A stretch of DNA of 64,000 nt, from assembly GCF_008831285.2 (NCBI RefSeq), contig NC_045143.1, positions 12,451,214 through 12,515,213 on the forward strand. Reading direction: 5' to 3'. How positions within the stretch are numbered: the first letter of the stretch is position 1; the number at the start of each line of letters is the position of its first letter. Of this stretch, positions 25,700 to 36,175 are shown one piece after another. The translations under genes and the position numbers were made by a program. Source of the DNA: Nymphaea colorata (lineage: Eukaryota > Streptophyta > Magnoliopsida > Nymphaeales > Nymphaeaceae). Below the pieces are notes generated by a model, which saw only the letters and a program-made list of their open reading frames with translations, had not been told where the DNA came from and ran no database searches.

Positions 25700-26886
25700 A
25701 TGCCTTATCACGGCCTGCTGATGGCCTCGTGCCTTGTGATGCTTAAGGCTAAGATAGCCTCTCTACCTCTCTCATCGCGCCCGCCAACTTCTCCACCCTC
25801 CGCATTAGCCTCGTCGTTGCCTTCGGCGGCTAACTCATGCACGGTCGCTGGCTGCACGTGACATTCTTGGCCTTGGATGTTGCCTACAGCCAGCCATGCT
25901 CGGCTGCTTACTGTAGCATTATAGGTCATCCTTGGCCTACCATCGGCTGGAATTGGCAGCGTCTTAACCCTCTTCGGCGCACCTTTTTCCCTCGTGGCCG
26001 ACTGCCTTCCATTCTAGGTCACGTCATCGGCCTCAACCTATTGCTCTCGGCACTTCTTGCCGAGGTCAGCCTCACCTAACACTGGGGTTTTTGTTTCATC
26101 TAGTGGTATTCGACGCGCCCAACTACAGCCCACTCCACTGACTTGTTCTGATCGGGTGCCCTTGGCTACACTGTCGACTGGCCTAGGCACTGTCAAAATT
26201 AGGATCATATCAGATCCACCCTTAAATCGAGCTTGTTCCAAAGCTCGTGCAAGGTTGTCTCCTTGGATGACCAAACCATTTTCTTTCAGCTTTACTAAGC
26301 TGTTAGGTGTCCGTTTTGGGCCATAGTCTCTACGTAATGACTTTAGGGAGGTCTTTTGTCTTGGAAATAGTCACCTTGACCCTTTACAATATACTAGTGT
26401 TATTACTCTCGTTTGCCTTCCTCCAACCAATGCTAGACTATCTCGCTTCTGCCTTGGACCGTAATCAATTGGTATCTGCCCGTAGAGACCTATGCTGCCC
26501 TAAAAGCTGCTTGGATTCTTTTGGGTATTCCACCATACCCCTCGGTTTACCCCTGTCATGGGCCTGCCAGGCTGCCATATGCGTCCATCCTTTCTGGGCC
26601 CACAAGTGGTGGCCGATGGTCCTTGTTGTCAACCAAGTCCACCCATGCTTCCGCTTCCCTCATTCCGTGTTAGGTGAGATTGTATGGGTGCTATTTCTTC
26701 TCGGTATTCTTCCTTTTGACACCACGGTTTCGTTCTCCTTCCATGAGGTTGGGAGCAACCCCTTTTCCTGGGATTCCAAGTCACGTTTTCAACTTTCCCC
26801 CTTTGACCCACAGCAGTTACAGGTTTCATCTTGGGAAAATTAACAATTAGCTCTTGCGCCGCAATTCTTTGTAGGGTTTTTTTCAA
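25700..26886 (-). pseudogene. Downstream coding-like fragments of the FHA-like gene
   Basis: Three minus-strand frames look coding rather than random. 26886-26629 contains RIAAQELIVNFPKMKPVTAV, 26274-26038 contains GDNLARALEQARFKGGSDMI, and 25929-25708 is Ala/Glu-rich. They follow the FHA-like gene in the same orientation and share its higher GC content. I do not recognise a family. They may be the continuation of one long reading frame now broken by stops and shifts, or other ORFs of an unknown element. The 178-codon plus-strand frame 26307-26843 is antisense to them. Confidence 0.4.
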
Positions 26887-27103
26887 GCCCTCCGTCGCAC
26901 CACTACCACCCTCCTTAGGCTTTGCCTTATCCTAAGGAGCGAAGTCCTGTGGTAGCAAGTGTAACCCTGTCGTGGTTGGGTCGCCTTCTTCCATCAAGTG
27001 TCTAACTAGCCCCATTTGGCTATCTACGACAAACTCTGGTCCTCATAGCACTCAGCTGGCTCGACTGCTGCCTTTTGCCCCTTCTCCTTATCACCATGGG
27101 TCT

Positions 27104-28516
27104 CTACCCCATTGCAAGTAGTGGGGCATGATCTGGGAATTCCACAAGATAGTGGGATCTCAGAGTTATGATCCTTGTCGGGGTTACGAAGGTCTCTTCT
27201 GTCAACCCTTCGTTACTTCGATTGTCAACACATAGTGCGAGCTCCTTCCTCAACTGACAACGTATCAACTCTATGCTATCGTATGGCGTTATGCTCTCAA
27301 GGGGTTCGAGGTCACTTGCTCCTTCCGAACCTTCTGTGGTTTCCGCTAGAGCTTGCCACATTGCCTCAATTTCTTCGATTAGCTCCTCATCAATTAACGT
27401 TTCTAGATTGTTGAAGTGTTCGGCCCCTTTCTCAATCGGTTTCGGCTGGTCACTAGGTGTAGCCAAGTTTGGGTCGGCTAGTATTGCTGAGGTCTGAGTG
27501 ACACAGCCTGTAGTTGTAGCCGTAATAGTCACTTTTGGCGTTTCTTTGATAGGGCATCCATTTCCCGTAAGGACCTTCGTATCTGCATGAGACTGCCTAT
27601 AAGTTTTCGAGTTTCCTGTTTTCCTCGGCTGAGACTGAGCCATGTTGCTTGTTTCACCCACAGATTTGGCTTCACAACTCACGCTCATCTCTTCATAATT
27701 TTTGCCTGTGGGTGGGGACGGAGTGCTCGGGTTTTTATGCACCTCTTGACTCCGTGTTTTGGTAGGGGACTCACTACATTCTTCATGTAATTGTCTTGAT
27801 TGCTGACCCGTATTGTCTGCCCCTAGCTTCTTTTTGTTAGGGTGTTCTTCTACTCTGGGGACCTCTTTATCGGTGAAGGTCTGCCGATAAACCTTTGAAT
27901 TCCCCATCTTTCTTATTGGGTTACCCAGATTAGCTGACAAAGGAGTTGTATTGCTCGTGGTATTTGGGGTTTTGGGAGGGGACCCCTTTTTCTCATCTAA
28001 CGCCTACCGGGCTACATAACCCTCATATGATCTGGAAGGGGAATAACTTTTTTCCTCTTGCTCACTCTCAATCCTCAGTCTGTGATCTTCCTCGTTAGGC
28101 TCTTCTTCAGGTTTGTCATCTTCTTGGTCCATAGTAGAGGGTATCACTTCCAACGTGAAATGTCGAGGTGAACTCCCAATTTTAATGATTTCGCCTGGGT
28201 ATATTTGCATTGTTGGTTGGGATCTTATCCCAAACCTCACCACGCTAAGTCTACCCGTTTGAGTCAGATTGGTTATCCAGATTTCTCGGCTAGCCTTGTC
28301 TAGCTCAAGTTGGAAATGGTAACCATGTATGCTGGGGTGTCTAAATACGAGGTCATAATTAGAATTCGCCGCAGCCATGATATGCTCCTTCGTTGGACCC
28401 TTATCCATATTTACTCCATGAACCAAAACGATATCTTGCGAGAATTCCTCGTTCTCATAGGTGATAAAAACCAAATCCATATCCGATTTCTTAAGATGAG
28501 CACCCATCTCCATCAA
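27104..28516 (-). pseudogene. FHA-like domain protein, one in-frame UAG splits the frame
   Basis: Two open frames lie in the same phase: 28516-28004 (170 codons) and the frame containing 27940-27104, separated by a single UAG at 28004-28006. The first carries an FHA-like fold signature at residues about 55-120: YDLVFRHPSIHGYHFQLELD, then IWITNLTQTGRL and GEIIKIGSSPRHFTLEV. It resembles the FHA of plant PS1-type proteins (HPSIS-x2-H), but lacks the usual upstream G-R pair and the N-G turn. The second part is hydrophilic, Glu/Thr-rich and holds an imperfect repeat (MGNSKVYRQTFTDK and TGNSKTYRQSHADTK, about 95 residues apart). FHA domains bind phosphothreonine. Whether this is a decayed host gene, a capture by a transposon or a read-through arrangement is open. 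Confidence 0.55.
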
Positions 28517-28659
28517 CTATCCACCAATCTGCCAACTAATCTGAGGCCTCGTGTGCTCTCCAACAAAGGAGGTGAAACTAGTCCACCTGCTACCGTGCCC
28601 ACTTCGTGCCTCTGCAGCTGCTTCTCACCCTCTTCTGGGTCCAAAATGGGGAGCTAAAT

Positions 28660-29560
28660 TGTCGCACCCACCTGGTGCCTCGGCAGCATACCTTGGGTTT
28701 GAACACCCTAGGGTGGTGTGTTGTGTTTGAAACTTAGCCAAACCATAGAGAGTAGTCTTGATATGTGATTGGCTGATAGTTGTCATGGTATGCTCGATGT
28801 ACCCAATTCACTTGCAAAAATTCAAAGCAATAAGTTTTCTATTCACTTCACTCTAAAACCTATTTATGTAAGAAATAGGTCCATGTCGTAGGTTATCGAC
28901 TCGAGCAAGTGCCGATAGGTTGAATCAACCTATAAAACATTTCTTCAAGTTTCTCTCATATTTACCAGATCATGGAGTGCCTTCACTCACCTTCCACATG
29001 TTTGCATGAGCTTTCCCCTCAATTTAATTCAACATAAATATTTCTCAAATTCTTTGATTGCAGATACACTCTCAAATTATTATAAACCTCAATTCACTTT
29101 TCTCACTCGCTAGCTCCAAGTGATACCAGGGTCACACGATTGGGGTCAATAAGCATGAATCTTCCCAAATATAGTACTATGGCATCATCAATTAATTAGA
29201 CACCTAATATAAGCTGCCATGTTGAGGCATCACCACTAGAAATTTTACTTTCCCATTAACAATCCGAAGATGACACAATACTTTTCACTAGTAATAGTAA
29301 CTTAAATGTTTCGTCTTCCCATCAATATCACAATATCTGACAAAAGATAGCATAGATCAACACCCCTCCAAAGCAGTCCTAAACCTTCTCCAATGTAATA
29401 AATTCTTTATTGTGGGCCCTATATCATTCAATCTTGAATCTAGCATGCTCAAAAGATAATTATTCATGCACTTAGGAAAAATAACAAACAAAATAAGTTC
29501 AATTAGGCCTCGTTCACCCCTCTTATAGTTATGAGAATTTAAGATGAATCAAGCTCAATT
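28660..29560 (+). repeat. Fragment of the long LTR family seen at 31.2 and 44.8 kb
   Basis: From about 28733 (TAGCCAAACCATAGAGAGTA) the sequence follows 32403 onward (TAGCCAAACCGCGGAGAGTA), including GCAATAAGTTTTCTA blocks near 28830 and 32850. It is a truncated copy of the 3' part of that LTR, in the same orientation. Confidence 0.65.
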
Positions 29561-30460
29561 GGATCAAATTCCGGTTTGAATCTTATAACTTGAATTGCCA
29601 TAACATTTTGAATTGGATATGAATGTCAGATCAAATCCCAAACTTTGGATCTGTAATGTAGAAATTGGATCATAGATCTTGCAATCAGATCAAAAGAATC
29701 TTTAAGACTGAACCATGTGGATTTCTATCAAATCACGGTCAATTGGATCAATTCTCGGTTCTTGAACATATTAACTCAAACCTTAGGGATTATTCTCAAA
29801 TCGAATATATATTGGAACAAATCTTTAAACTTTAGACCTAAAACTTTGAGTTCAGATCATGGAACTCCCAATTGGATCAAGAAAACTTTGGATCTTAAAC
29901 TTGGATCTGAAACCTTGCCAAAATTTCATACTAGACCTAGATGGATCTAAATTTGGATGAAGAACCACTTAATACTGGATCTTTGATTTGATTTGATTTG
30001 ATCTACATCTATTAAATTCAAATTTGGATTACGAATTATGATATTGGATCTTGATATTAGACTTCAAGTCTCGGATTTGGATCTTAAAAGTTATTGGATT
30101 CAGATTTTAGATCTTTTAGGTCTACATCCTCACACCCTAGAGACTAGGTCTCATCTATGCTTGAACTTAGTTTAGCATGCATCCTATTATACTTAGCTTT
30201 CGTTTGTATGCATCTATGATGATCAGGATAATGAACTAAGTCCCTCAATTATATTATCAATTTCATCTAAATTCAAAATCTAACAATCAACATAGATTTC
30301 AAAACCATAAGATTTTTTAAACCTAATGCATGTTTATTTCGGTTTCAATAGGTTAGGATGATAATTTGAGCTTAAACTTAACCCATAAACTTAGTCCTTA
30401 GCCTGATTACCCTTGGTTAATGCATTAGGAATGGTTAGGCCTTGTACCGACATGATGGCT
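29561..30460. other. AT-rich, Tat-LTR-like, no gene
   Basis: Many short GGATCTT/TTGGATC variants give a simple-repeat-like texture. It ends with GATTACCCTTGGTTAATGC and GGCCTTGTACCGAC (30402-30452), which resembles the segment preceding the Tat-like LTR end at 18.80 kb. The frame 29717-29950 lies in this low-complexity text and is not a convincing gene. Confidence 0.4.
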
Positions 30461-31184
30461 TTTATCTCTCATGTTCCTGCACAAGGAAACGAATGTGAGT
30501 ACAAATTTTATTTCCCAAATAGTGGCTGTATGCCAAGCACACGATACGGGAGATCTGAGTATTGTTTCATTTCCTTTAAATCAATTCAACCAAGTGCATA
30601 AAGATATCAAGGAGGATGGGACAAATCCATGGATTCTTCAAATATGTTGGTAAAAACAAGGGATGCTAGTTTGATTCGTTCATTGTACTGGTTTGATTGT
30701 AGGGCTACGTGAACCGATTGAATGTACCATCAAAGTGATGGTGCCCTGGCCGTCAAATCAGGTGTACACCCAAGCACACCACACTAGAGATCCAAGTTAT
30801 CTTACATTTTTTTAGTTTAATCCAACTTATTGTGGTGCCTCTTGATTAAGTACTACCTAATATCTTATATTGGTATCTCTACACTCAGTTGCAGTGTTAT
30901 ATAGAACCCTTCATTGTGCATAGGAGAAAACACATAACAACTCTATGGTCACCCTGCTCGACACTAATTGGAAGGAGTCCAAATTGTTGGATTCCAGCGT
31001 GGGACACGTTTGACAATTCAGAGATAACCTTTGAAATGATTCATAATTCAATTGATCGAACGAGGATATTAAAGAGAGGCCAATCTATTAGATTCTTCAA
31101 ACAGACTATCTAAGTAGACAAGGGATACCTATTTAAGTCATTGGCAGTAGCAGTTTGATTGTATGCCTAAGTGAATTGATCAGA
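30460..31184. repeat. Degenerate ~225-240 bp tandem satellite, left block
   Basis: Monomers can be recognised by a recurrent core: ACCATCAAAGTGATGGTGCC, then GTACACCCAAGCACACC, GAGATCCAAG, a TTTCC-TTTAA-TTCAA stretch, GGAGGATGGG, CCATGGATTCTTCAAATA and AAGGGATACC. Copies diverge strongly. The block ends at 31184-31189, where an LTR-like element is inserted. Confidence 0.75.
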
Positions 31185-31189
31185 TATAC

Positions 31190-34100
31190 AGTCACACCCC
31201 AACACTTTTACCCCAAATAACCCCTATATATATTTTTTTATTCAACATAAAATATCGAGGTGTAATGACACAACGATTAAAAAGAGCTATGCACATCAAA
31301 ATGACAATAAGACGAACATTTAACATACAAAATTCCTTTATATTTTTCAATGATAGACATGACAAAATGCCTCAAAAGAATAATATCAATGTTTAACAAA
31401 AACAAGACATCAATAAAACCAAAACATGACAGGTCGGCACTACAATAGACCCAAAATCTCCCCAATAGGATGTGAGTTGAACCATCTGATCAACTTGCGG
31501 CCTCGGGTCGACGAAAACCTGAAAAAATAAACAATAGAAGGCTTAGTATTCGCAGTATGACAACAAACCATATAAATCCTTAACCTTCTAAAATAAGGGC
31601 TCAAATCTGAGATGTAAAATATATAAAAACATAAACACTATTATATCATAATAGGAGCATGCAGTCACATGATTTGTCATGGTAGCCCCTCACATAGACC
31701 ACGACATATAAGGACCACACAATGACCATAATTACTACACTCAATAGTCACATTCACTTTATACATATTCACATTCATTTCATTTACATTTGCTTTAGTG
31801 AATTGTCAGCTCCTGTGGGAGCAACACAGACGTGTGTACACCATAGGTGACCTACAGTAAAGAGACAACCCCCCATGGTGGCCTAAAACGATACGGATCC
31901 ATTCACGCTATAGTGATAGAGCAATCATCCATAAATGTGTGAATTTCAAGGAGATTTACTCAGCCTTCCCTAGGACACCTAGGTTAAAAAGGCGGAAGTT
32001 TCACACTCCAAGCACATCACACAACGATATCCTGGGCTTTGTACCGCCTGCGCTTTGAGCAGGCGAGACCAATGGCACGAGCGTGACATATCCCAAACAT
32101 ATTGCTATAACTCATTGACCTCACATTAATTATTCTTTCTTACTTATCATTATGAGAACAAATTCACAAAAGGACCGGTTTGGCACACGAGGTTGGTTCA
32201 CTTCACGAGTAAACCCATACCTCAAGACGCCTCCATATGAGCGCTACACACATAGACAATGCTCTTAGCTAGCCATCATAACTTTACGGATATATCTACC
32301 ATTCAAATTCATTCAATTGCATCACTACCCACGGCAATGCATGCAAAAATATCATAGCATTCACATCAATCAGACATAACTAACATAACATACAAAAACA
32401 TAGCCAAACCGCGGAGAGTAGTCGTGATCTGTGATTGACTCGTAGTTGTCATATTCAATTATCATGCTACGATACTCACTAATGCACAATCGGGGTTGAG
32501 GAAATACTCAACTCGATACCCCGCCTAATCTGTCCTAAAGAGTTATAATTGTCAGCATGCATATGCCATCACATAGTAATTTAAAGACAATCCACTATCT
32601 CATGATCAGTCCATCACACACAAACATTCATGTGAAATAAGTAAATTATGACACACATCAATAAATCAAACACAACATAAGATCCAATGATCATGAAGAG
32701 GACGCACTCTAAATATGGTCCTAGGCAAGGATTTGGCTAGAATGCTCCCACACTTGATGTGCGTTACCACAAATTCTCAAAATTGCCTCAACCTTCGAAT
32801 ATTGTTGCTCAAGGTCTACTCGACGTGCCCTGTATGCTTGCAAAAATATTAAAGCAATAAGTTTTCTACTTGTTTCACTTTAAAATCTATACAAGTAAAA
32901 AATATGATCATTGAGACATAGGTCATCGCCTCAAAAGGGTTTCGACACGTAGTATCGGCCCAAAAAGCTCTCCAATAGGTTTCTTTCCAACTCTTTGTAG
33001 TTGTGACCAAGCGATTAGAACTCAAAACTTCGATTCAACCTATCACCAGTATGTTTCTCACTTGTTTTCTAAGTTGAGGTGTCATTCCAACAATTATGTT
33101 TCCCAACATACATACTCTTTCCCAACAAGTGACGTAATATGCACATCAATAATAGCATACATCACGAATTCACTAAAACGGTTCTAAACAGTTTCAACAA
33201 CATCAAAATCTCTACCATGCTTCCTAATCACTTCAAATATTAATCCATCATGCTAAAAAGATAATCATGTACATTCCTAGGGCAAAAATCCAATAGAATT
33301 ATGCTCACTCCTCTTTTAGCATCTTAGCTGCTGTAGTTAACCCAGCAACCACTCAAGTGCTCAACTGATCCACAAGCAACTAAAGTTATATGATGTTGTC
33401 GCCTCGAATGCCTTCTATTCACTGGTATGAGGGGAAAGACGTGTTCCTCACGCTACAATCCAACCCAACAACATCAAATAGAGTGAGAATGAGCAAAAAG
33501 AGATCAATATATAGGTTTGCCATTAGAAGAGGGCATCGGGCTGTGAGGGAGGTGGTTTGGTTGAGGGAGACACACGCACGGGTGCATGAAGAGACAACAA
33601 TGGAGAGACGAAGAGAGACACAAAGGGTGAGAGTTCGGACGAGGAAAAAAAAGACATGTGAGAGGGAGAATGCAGAGAGGTTGCTCAGTTGGGGGAGAAT
33701 GCAGAGACAGACGAGAGTGAGAGACATTGCGAGTGAGAGGAGGCTGGTGGGAGAAAGAGTGCGAGCAGAGAGACGAGTGAGTAGCGAAGGAGGGAAAGAG
33801 TGTAGAAGAGAAACGGAATGAGCAAAGAGAATGCAAGAAAAACAAGTGGTGAGTTCAGAGTTGGTGAGAGAGAGGGGGAATGAATAGGAGAAATCAGGAT
33901 AGAGGGGGAGACAGACAGAGATCGAAGAGAGGGAGAGGGACAAAGATGCGGTAGTGTGCGAGGAAGAAGAAGAAGACAGAAGGGACAAGGAGACATCAAG
34001 GGAGCTTACCTGAGTGTCGTCGCCCTTCACCTCCGCCGCCGTTGCACCTTCTTCCACCTCCTATTTTCTTTGCGTTGTGCACAGTGGCGGAGCCAGCGTG

Positions 34101-34387
34101 GGGCAGGTGTGGGCGCCTGCCCACGCCAGCTCAAGAAAACTCCATATGAAATGGAGTCTCAACCCAGCTTCACCCCTGTGTTGCCCACGCCAATATTTGC
34201 TTTATTTTTAAAATAACAGAAAATTTTTTCACAAACTATGTACTAGTGCCCCATAGCCAAAAATTTCTGGCTCCGCCACTGGTTGTGCACAAACCAGCGA
34301 GAGAGGCGAAGAGGGAGAGCTGACATGGGGCCTCCTCTTCATTTTGGACCTGATCCAGCCGGACCTGCCAAGATGCCAAGCATTACA
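31190..34387 (+). mobile_element. Solo-LTR-like insertion, 3.2 kb, in the satellite
   Basis: The segment interrupts the satellite monomer precisely. The 5 bp TATAC occur on both sides (31185-31189 and 34388-34392). It starts AGTCACACCCC and ends CATTACA, close to a TG...CA LTR; the related copy at 44769 starts TGTTACGCCCC. No gag or pol is present. Length (about 3.0 kb without the MITE) fits long gypsy LTRs such as those of Del/Tekay, but lineage cannot be set from an LTR alone. A GA-rich part (33.5-34.0 kb) yields spurious Ser/Leu-rich antisense frames. Confidence 0.75.
34082..34281. mobile_element. hAT-type MITE, 200 bp
   Basis: It has perfect 15-bp terminal inverted repeats CAGTGGCGGAGCCAG and a perfect 8-bp target duplication GTTGTGCA (34074-34081 and 34282-34289). 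The CAGTGGCGG-type terminus and 8-bp duplication are classic for plant hAT MITEs. It sits inside the solo-LTR-like element and so inserted later. Confidence 0.92.
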
Positions 34388-34392
34388 TATAC

Positions 34393-35600
34393 CATCAACC
34401 TGATGATGCCTTGGATGCCGGATTAGGTGTATGCCTAAGCACACCATATCAGAGATATGAGTTTTGTTTCCATTTCTTCAATTCAATTCAAATGTGAGCA
34501 TGAGGATATTGAGGAGGAGGGGCCTAATCCATGAATTCTTCAAATAGACCGGTGAAGTAGACAAGGGATACCTGTTTGAATCATTGATGGTATCAGTAAC
34601 TGATCAGACGTATCATCAAATTGATGGTGCCTTGGATGCCAGATCTAGTGTACATATAAGTACACTATATCAGAGATCCAAGTTCTATTTCCTTTTTTCC
34701 AGTTCAATTTAAACCAGTGCATGTTGATAACGAGGAAGAGGGCCCCAATCCATGGATACCTCAAATAAATAGACTATGAAGTTGGAAGGGTACTAGTCAG
34801 AGTCATTGATGCCACTGGTTTGGTTATAGGGCAAAATGAACAAGTCGAGCATACCATCAACTTGAAGTTGGCTAAGGTATACACCTAAGAACACCTTAAT
34901 AAAGATTAGATTTCTATTTCCTTTGATTCAGTTCAATTCAAACGAGTGGGCAAGAATATTGAGGAGGATGGGCCCAATCCATGGATTCTTTAAATAGTCT
35001 GCATAAGTAGATATGGATGCTGATTTGAGTCAATAGTACCGGTCCGATTGGAGGGCTAAGGAAACTCAGTAGACACATTATCAAAGCGATAGTGTCTCAT
35101 ATGCTGGATTGGGTGTATGCCCAAGCACAAGATATCTGAGTATTGTTTCCATTTCCTCAGTTCAATTGAACCAAATGTAGTGCCTCCAACTCATTGTCCA
35201 ATAGGATATATGGAGATCTCCACGTTAAGGTCTATATGTACAACTCTTCGTTGTGCACAAGAGGAAACATACAAGCACTCTATGGCTGCATCCTTAAAGA
35301 CAGATTACATAGAGTCAACATTGTTGGATTCTAGGGAGGGAAACTTTCAACAATTTGGAGATAACCTTCAATATGATTTACAGTTGGGTTGAGTTGCATG
35401 AGGATGCTAATGAGGAAGGGCCCAATCTATGGATTCTTCAAATAGAAGAATGAAGTGGATAAGAGATACTAGGTTGATTGGGCTATAGCATCGGTCTGAT
35501 TGCGGTGTTCGCTGAACCGATTATAATACCATCAAACTGATGGTGCCTTAGATGTCAGATCGGGTGTATGCCCATGCTCACTGCACCAGATATCTGAAAT
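34393..35600. repeat. Degenerate ~225-240 bp tandem satellite, right block
   Basis: The monomer core (CATCAACCTGATGATGCC and variants) recurs at about 34393, 34614, 34855, 35080 and 35528, spacings of roughly 221, 241, 225 and 448 (two units). Each unit also carries variants of CCATGGATTCTTCAAATA and TATGCCCAAGCACA. It is the continuation of the array at 30.46-31.18 kb. No gene is visible; the frame 35117-35392 is inside the array. Confidence 0.75.
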
Positions 35601-36061
35601 TTGCATATCTATTATGGACAACAAGCAAAGTTATCGATGTGTTACTAAATGATAGGGCATATTCGTACCATATTAAAGGAAAGTGATATGAAGACCCTTA
35701 AACTAACGCCATAAAATTTTTTACTATCAGCATAGGAAGCTACTCCATACAAACTATTCGAAACTCACCCGACGCAGTGACACATAAAATGTAACTCACC
35801 GGAAGCAGTGTGACACATGAAACGTGTCCTACAAACATGGTTTCGAACAGGTTTTAGGCGAGACTGGGTTCGCCGTCACCCAAACAACCCGAAACAGGGT
35901 TGCGAAATCGGCGTTTCGCAGTGTCACCCAAACGCAGCTCCACTTTTCCCCTTCTTCTCCTGCAAATTGGGAAGAGAGAGAGAGCGAGAGAGAGAGAGAG
36001 AGGGAAGAGAAGAGGGAAGGGAAAGGCTCGCAAGGGACGTCTCCCTTCCTTCCTGTCCGCC
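35601..36061 (+). promoter_or_regulatory. Presumed promoter and 5' leader of the kinase/TTM gene
   Basis: This lies between the satellite and the start codon at 36062. It holds two imperfect copies of a 40-bp unit around ACTCACC-GACGCAGTG-ACACAT (35763-35822) and a GTCACCCAAAC motif repeated at 35876 and 35926. A (GA)n tract follows at 35971-36004, then a GC-richer leader. GA/CT tracts are common in plant 5' UTRs. I cannot fix a TATA box or transcription start. Confidence 0.45.
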
Positions 36062-36175
36062 ATGGAAGACGAGATACTCCTCAAGCTCGCTCAGGAATAC
36101 AGCGTAGTACGGAATTCCGGTCATTCGGACGCGTCTTCGTCCAGCTCACAGGAGTTCAACCTTCCTCTCGACGTT
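36062..36175 (+). CDS. Exon 1 (start codon) of the kinase/TTM gene
   Basis: The 38 codons begin [16 protein letters not shown], contain a serine run, and end at PLDV before the donor GTAAGC in phase 0. The start is the first ATG after the GA-rich leader, and it joins in frame to [10 protein letters not shown] in exon 2. Other ATG frames overlapping this exon (35817-36186) run into stops or lack homology. Confidence 0.85.

Noticed and set aside
26307-26843. 178-codon plus-strand frame
   Set aside because: It lies antisense to coding-like minus-strand fragments of higher GC content, and no motif is recognised.
33419-34057. 212-codon minus-strand frame, rich in Ser/Leu
   Set aside because: It is the antisense of a GA-rich tract in a solo-LTR-like element; low complexity, no domain, and competing long frames exist on both strands.
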